Source: JBGSTR01 sp963707135 (GTDB taxonomy: Bacteria > Pseudomonadota > Gammaproteobacteria > Chromatiales > Chromatiaceae). Taken from it: DNA of 64,000 nucleotides. Within the stretch, counting starts at the first letter, position 1, and every line of letters starts with the position of its first letter. The notes under the pieces were generated by a model, which was given only the letters and a program-made list of their open reading frames with translations, searched no databases and was not told the DNA's origin. Where the stretch lies: the NCBI GenBank assembly GCA_963707135.1, contig CAVPOY010000044.1:1-64000 (forward strand), read 5' to 3'. The position numbers and the translations under genes are program-made. Positions 63,501-64,000 of this stretch are shown in pieces.

Positions 63501-64000
63501 ATGAGCGCCGTCGCCGAGAGCCTTCCTTATCCGAGGCTGAAGCCGGTCGCTGAGCCCGCCCTTATTAAGGGCGTGCAGATGGCCCGGTCGCTGAAGTTCG
63601 GCCAGATCATCGTGACGGGCCCGCCAGGCGCCGGAAAGTCCACCTTCATGCGGGCGATCGGCGGCTGGCCGGAGGAAGGTTATGTCGATCTGGCCATCAA
63701 GGGCTGGTGGCGGGCACAGTCGCTGGCGCTGAGGCCCCGGGAGATACACCTCGGGCTGCCGTTCGTGGGTCACGACGCCTCGTTGTCGCTGTTCGATGAC
63801 GAGTGGACGCGCGACTGGCGACGGCTTCAGCTGGACTTCGGACGCATTCAGTACCCGCCTCGCGAAGCGGTATTTCTTCTCGGTGGATTGGCGCGCGCGC
63901 TACGCCTTCGAGTTTATTTTGCCCTCGGCCGAAACCATCCTCCAATACAGGACAGAGCGTGCCAAGCACGGAACCCACCCCATCGACGAGCATATCGACT
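63501..64000 (+). CDS. P-loop NTPase, frameshifted near 63868, 3' end outside window
   Basis: The start ATG 63501 follows GAGGTCCGA. The first 120 or so codons include QIIVTGPPGAGKSTFMRAIG (Walker A) and YVDLAIKGWWRAQSLALRP. Near 63868 (GCGAAGCGGTATTTC) the frame must drop one base; it then reads YFFSVDWRARYAFEFILPSAETI and runs to the right edge. The acidic residues of FDDEWTRDW may belong to the active site, but I do not recognise the family. Partial gene; no function is assigned beyond nucleotide binding. Confidence 0.65.
   Translation, partial: MSAVAESLPYPRLKPVAEPALIKGVQMARSLKFGQIIVTGPPGAGKSTFMRAIGGWPEEGYVDLAIKGWWRAQSLALRPREIHLGLPFVGHDASLSLFDDEWTRDWRRLQLDFGRIQYPPREAVFLLGGLARALRLRVYFALGRNHPPIQDRACQARNPPHRRAYR

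Noticed and set aside
1..64000. tRNA, rRNA or CRISPR array
   Set aside because: I scanned intergenic regions for cloverleaf-type arms, CCA ends and regularly spaced repeats and found none; a dedicated covariance search could still find a tRNA.

Overview
The window is very GC-rich DNA with dense, short-spaced operons of gammaproteobacterial type. An argH / algZ-algR neighbourhood, NOL1/Sun-type rRNA methyltransferase, acetylornithine deacetylase, DUF815 ATPase and a riboswitch-controlled btuB-btuM-cobO cluster point to a Chromatiales/Ectothiorhodospiraceae-like sulfur gammaproteobacterium. That placement is inferred from gene content, not from a marker gene. No rRNA, tRNA or CRISPR array was recognised.

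Layout. 1-6.2 kb: end of a CPA2 antiporter, a three-gene ABC importer (permease, ATPase, lipoprotein binding protein) and a divergent AraC-type regulator. 6.4-20.7 kb: a long run of ion and envelope genes (DUF3313, ParB-like, SulP, two-helix K+ channel, FUSC/DUF1656/HlyD efflux set, truncated NhaP, DUF900 lipoprotein hydrolase, second channel-like domain joined to an MscK-type mechanosensitive channel). 21.5-25 kb: cobalamin riboswitch, btuB, btuM-like transporter, cobO. 25-28.3 kb: lipoprotein, MgtE with a duplicated N-domain, two small proteins. 28.3-38.7 kb: secreted helical-toroid protein coupled to an rRNA methyltransferase, argE, dCTP pyrophosphatase, argH, algZ-algR, CPA1 antiporter. 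38.6-39.6 kb: a vapBC toxin-antitoxin module between perfect 57-bp direct repeats. 39.6-45 kb: CPBP protease and an asparagine synthase/glycosyltransferase/O-antigen ligase operon. 45-49.6 kb: a patchwork of IS3 remnants, an AT-rich orphan membrane gene, a broken gene and murB. 49.7-64 kb: second DUF900 hydrolase, SGNH esterase, sulfotransferase-DUF815 pair, DUF3300-DUF2950 pair, HAMP receptor without an output domain, two CNNM/CorC proteins, PiT phosphate permease and a P-loop protein cut by the right edge.

A strong overall feature is that at least 18 genes or gene segments are interrupted by a single extra base, often in a G or C run, always shifting in the same direction on both strands, and even inside a transposase and murB. 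The simplest reading is systematic insertion errors in the sequence, so most of these genes are described here as full length with the frameshift noted. Apparent gene fusions (SulP with channel, channel with MscK) must be read in that light.

The most unusual local structure is the vapBC island. It sits at the tail-to-tail overlap of two convergent genes, and the 57-bp repeat supplies each gene with its own intact 3' end.
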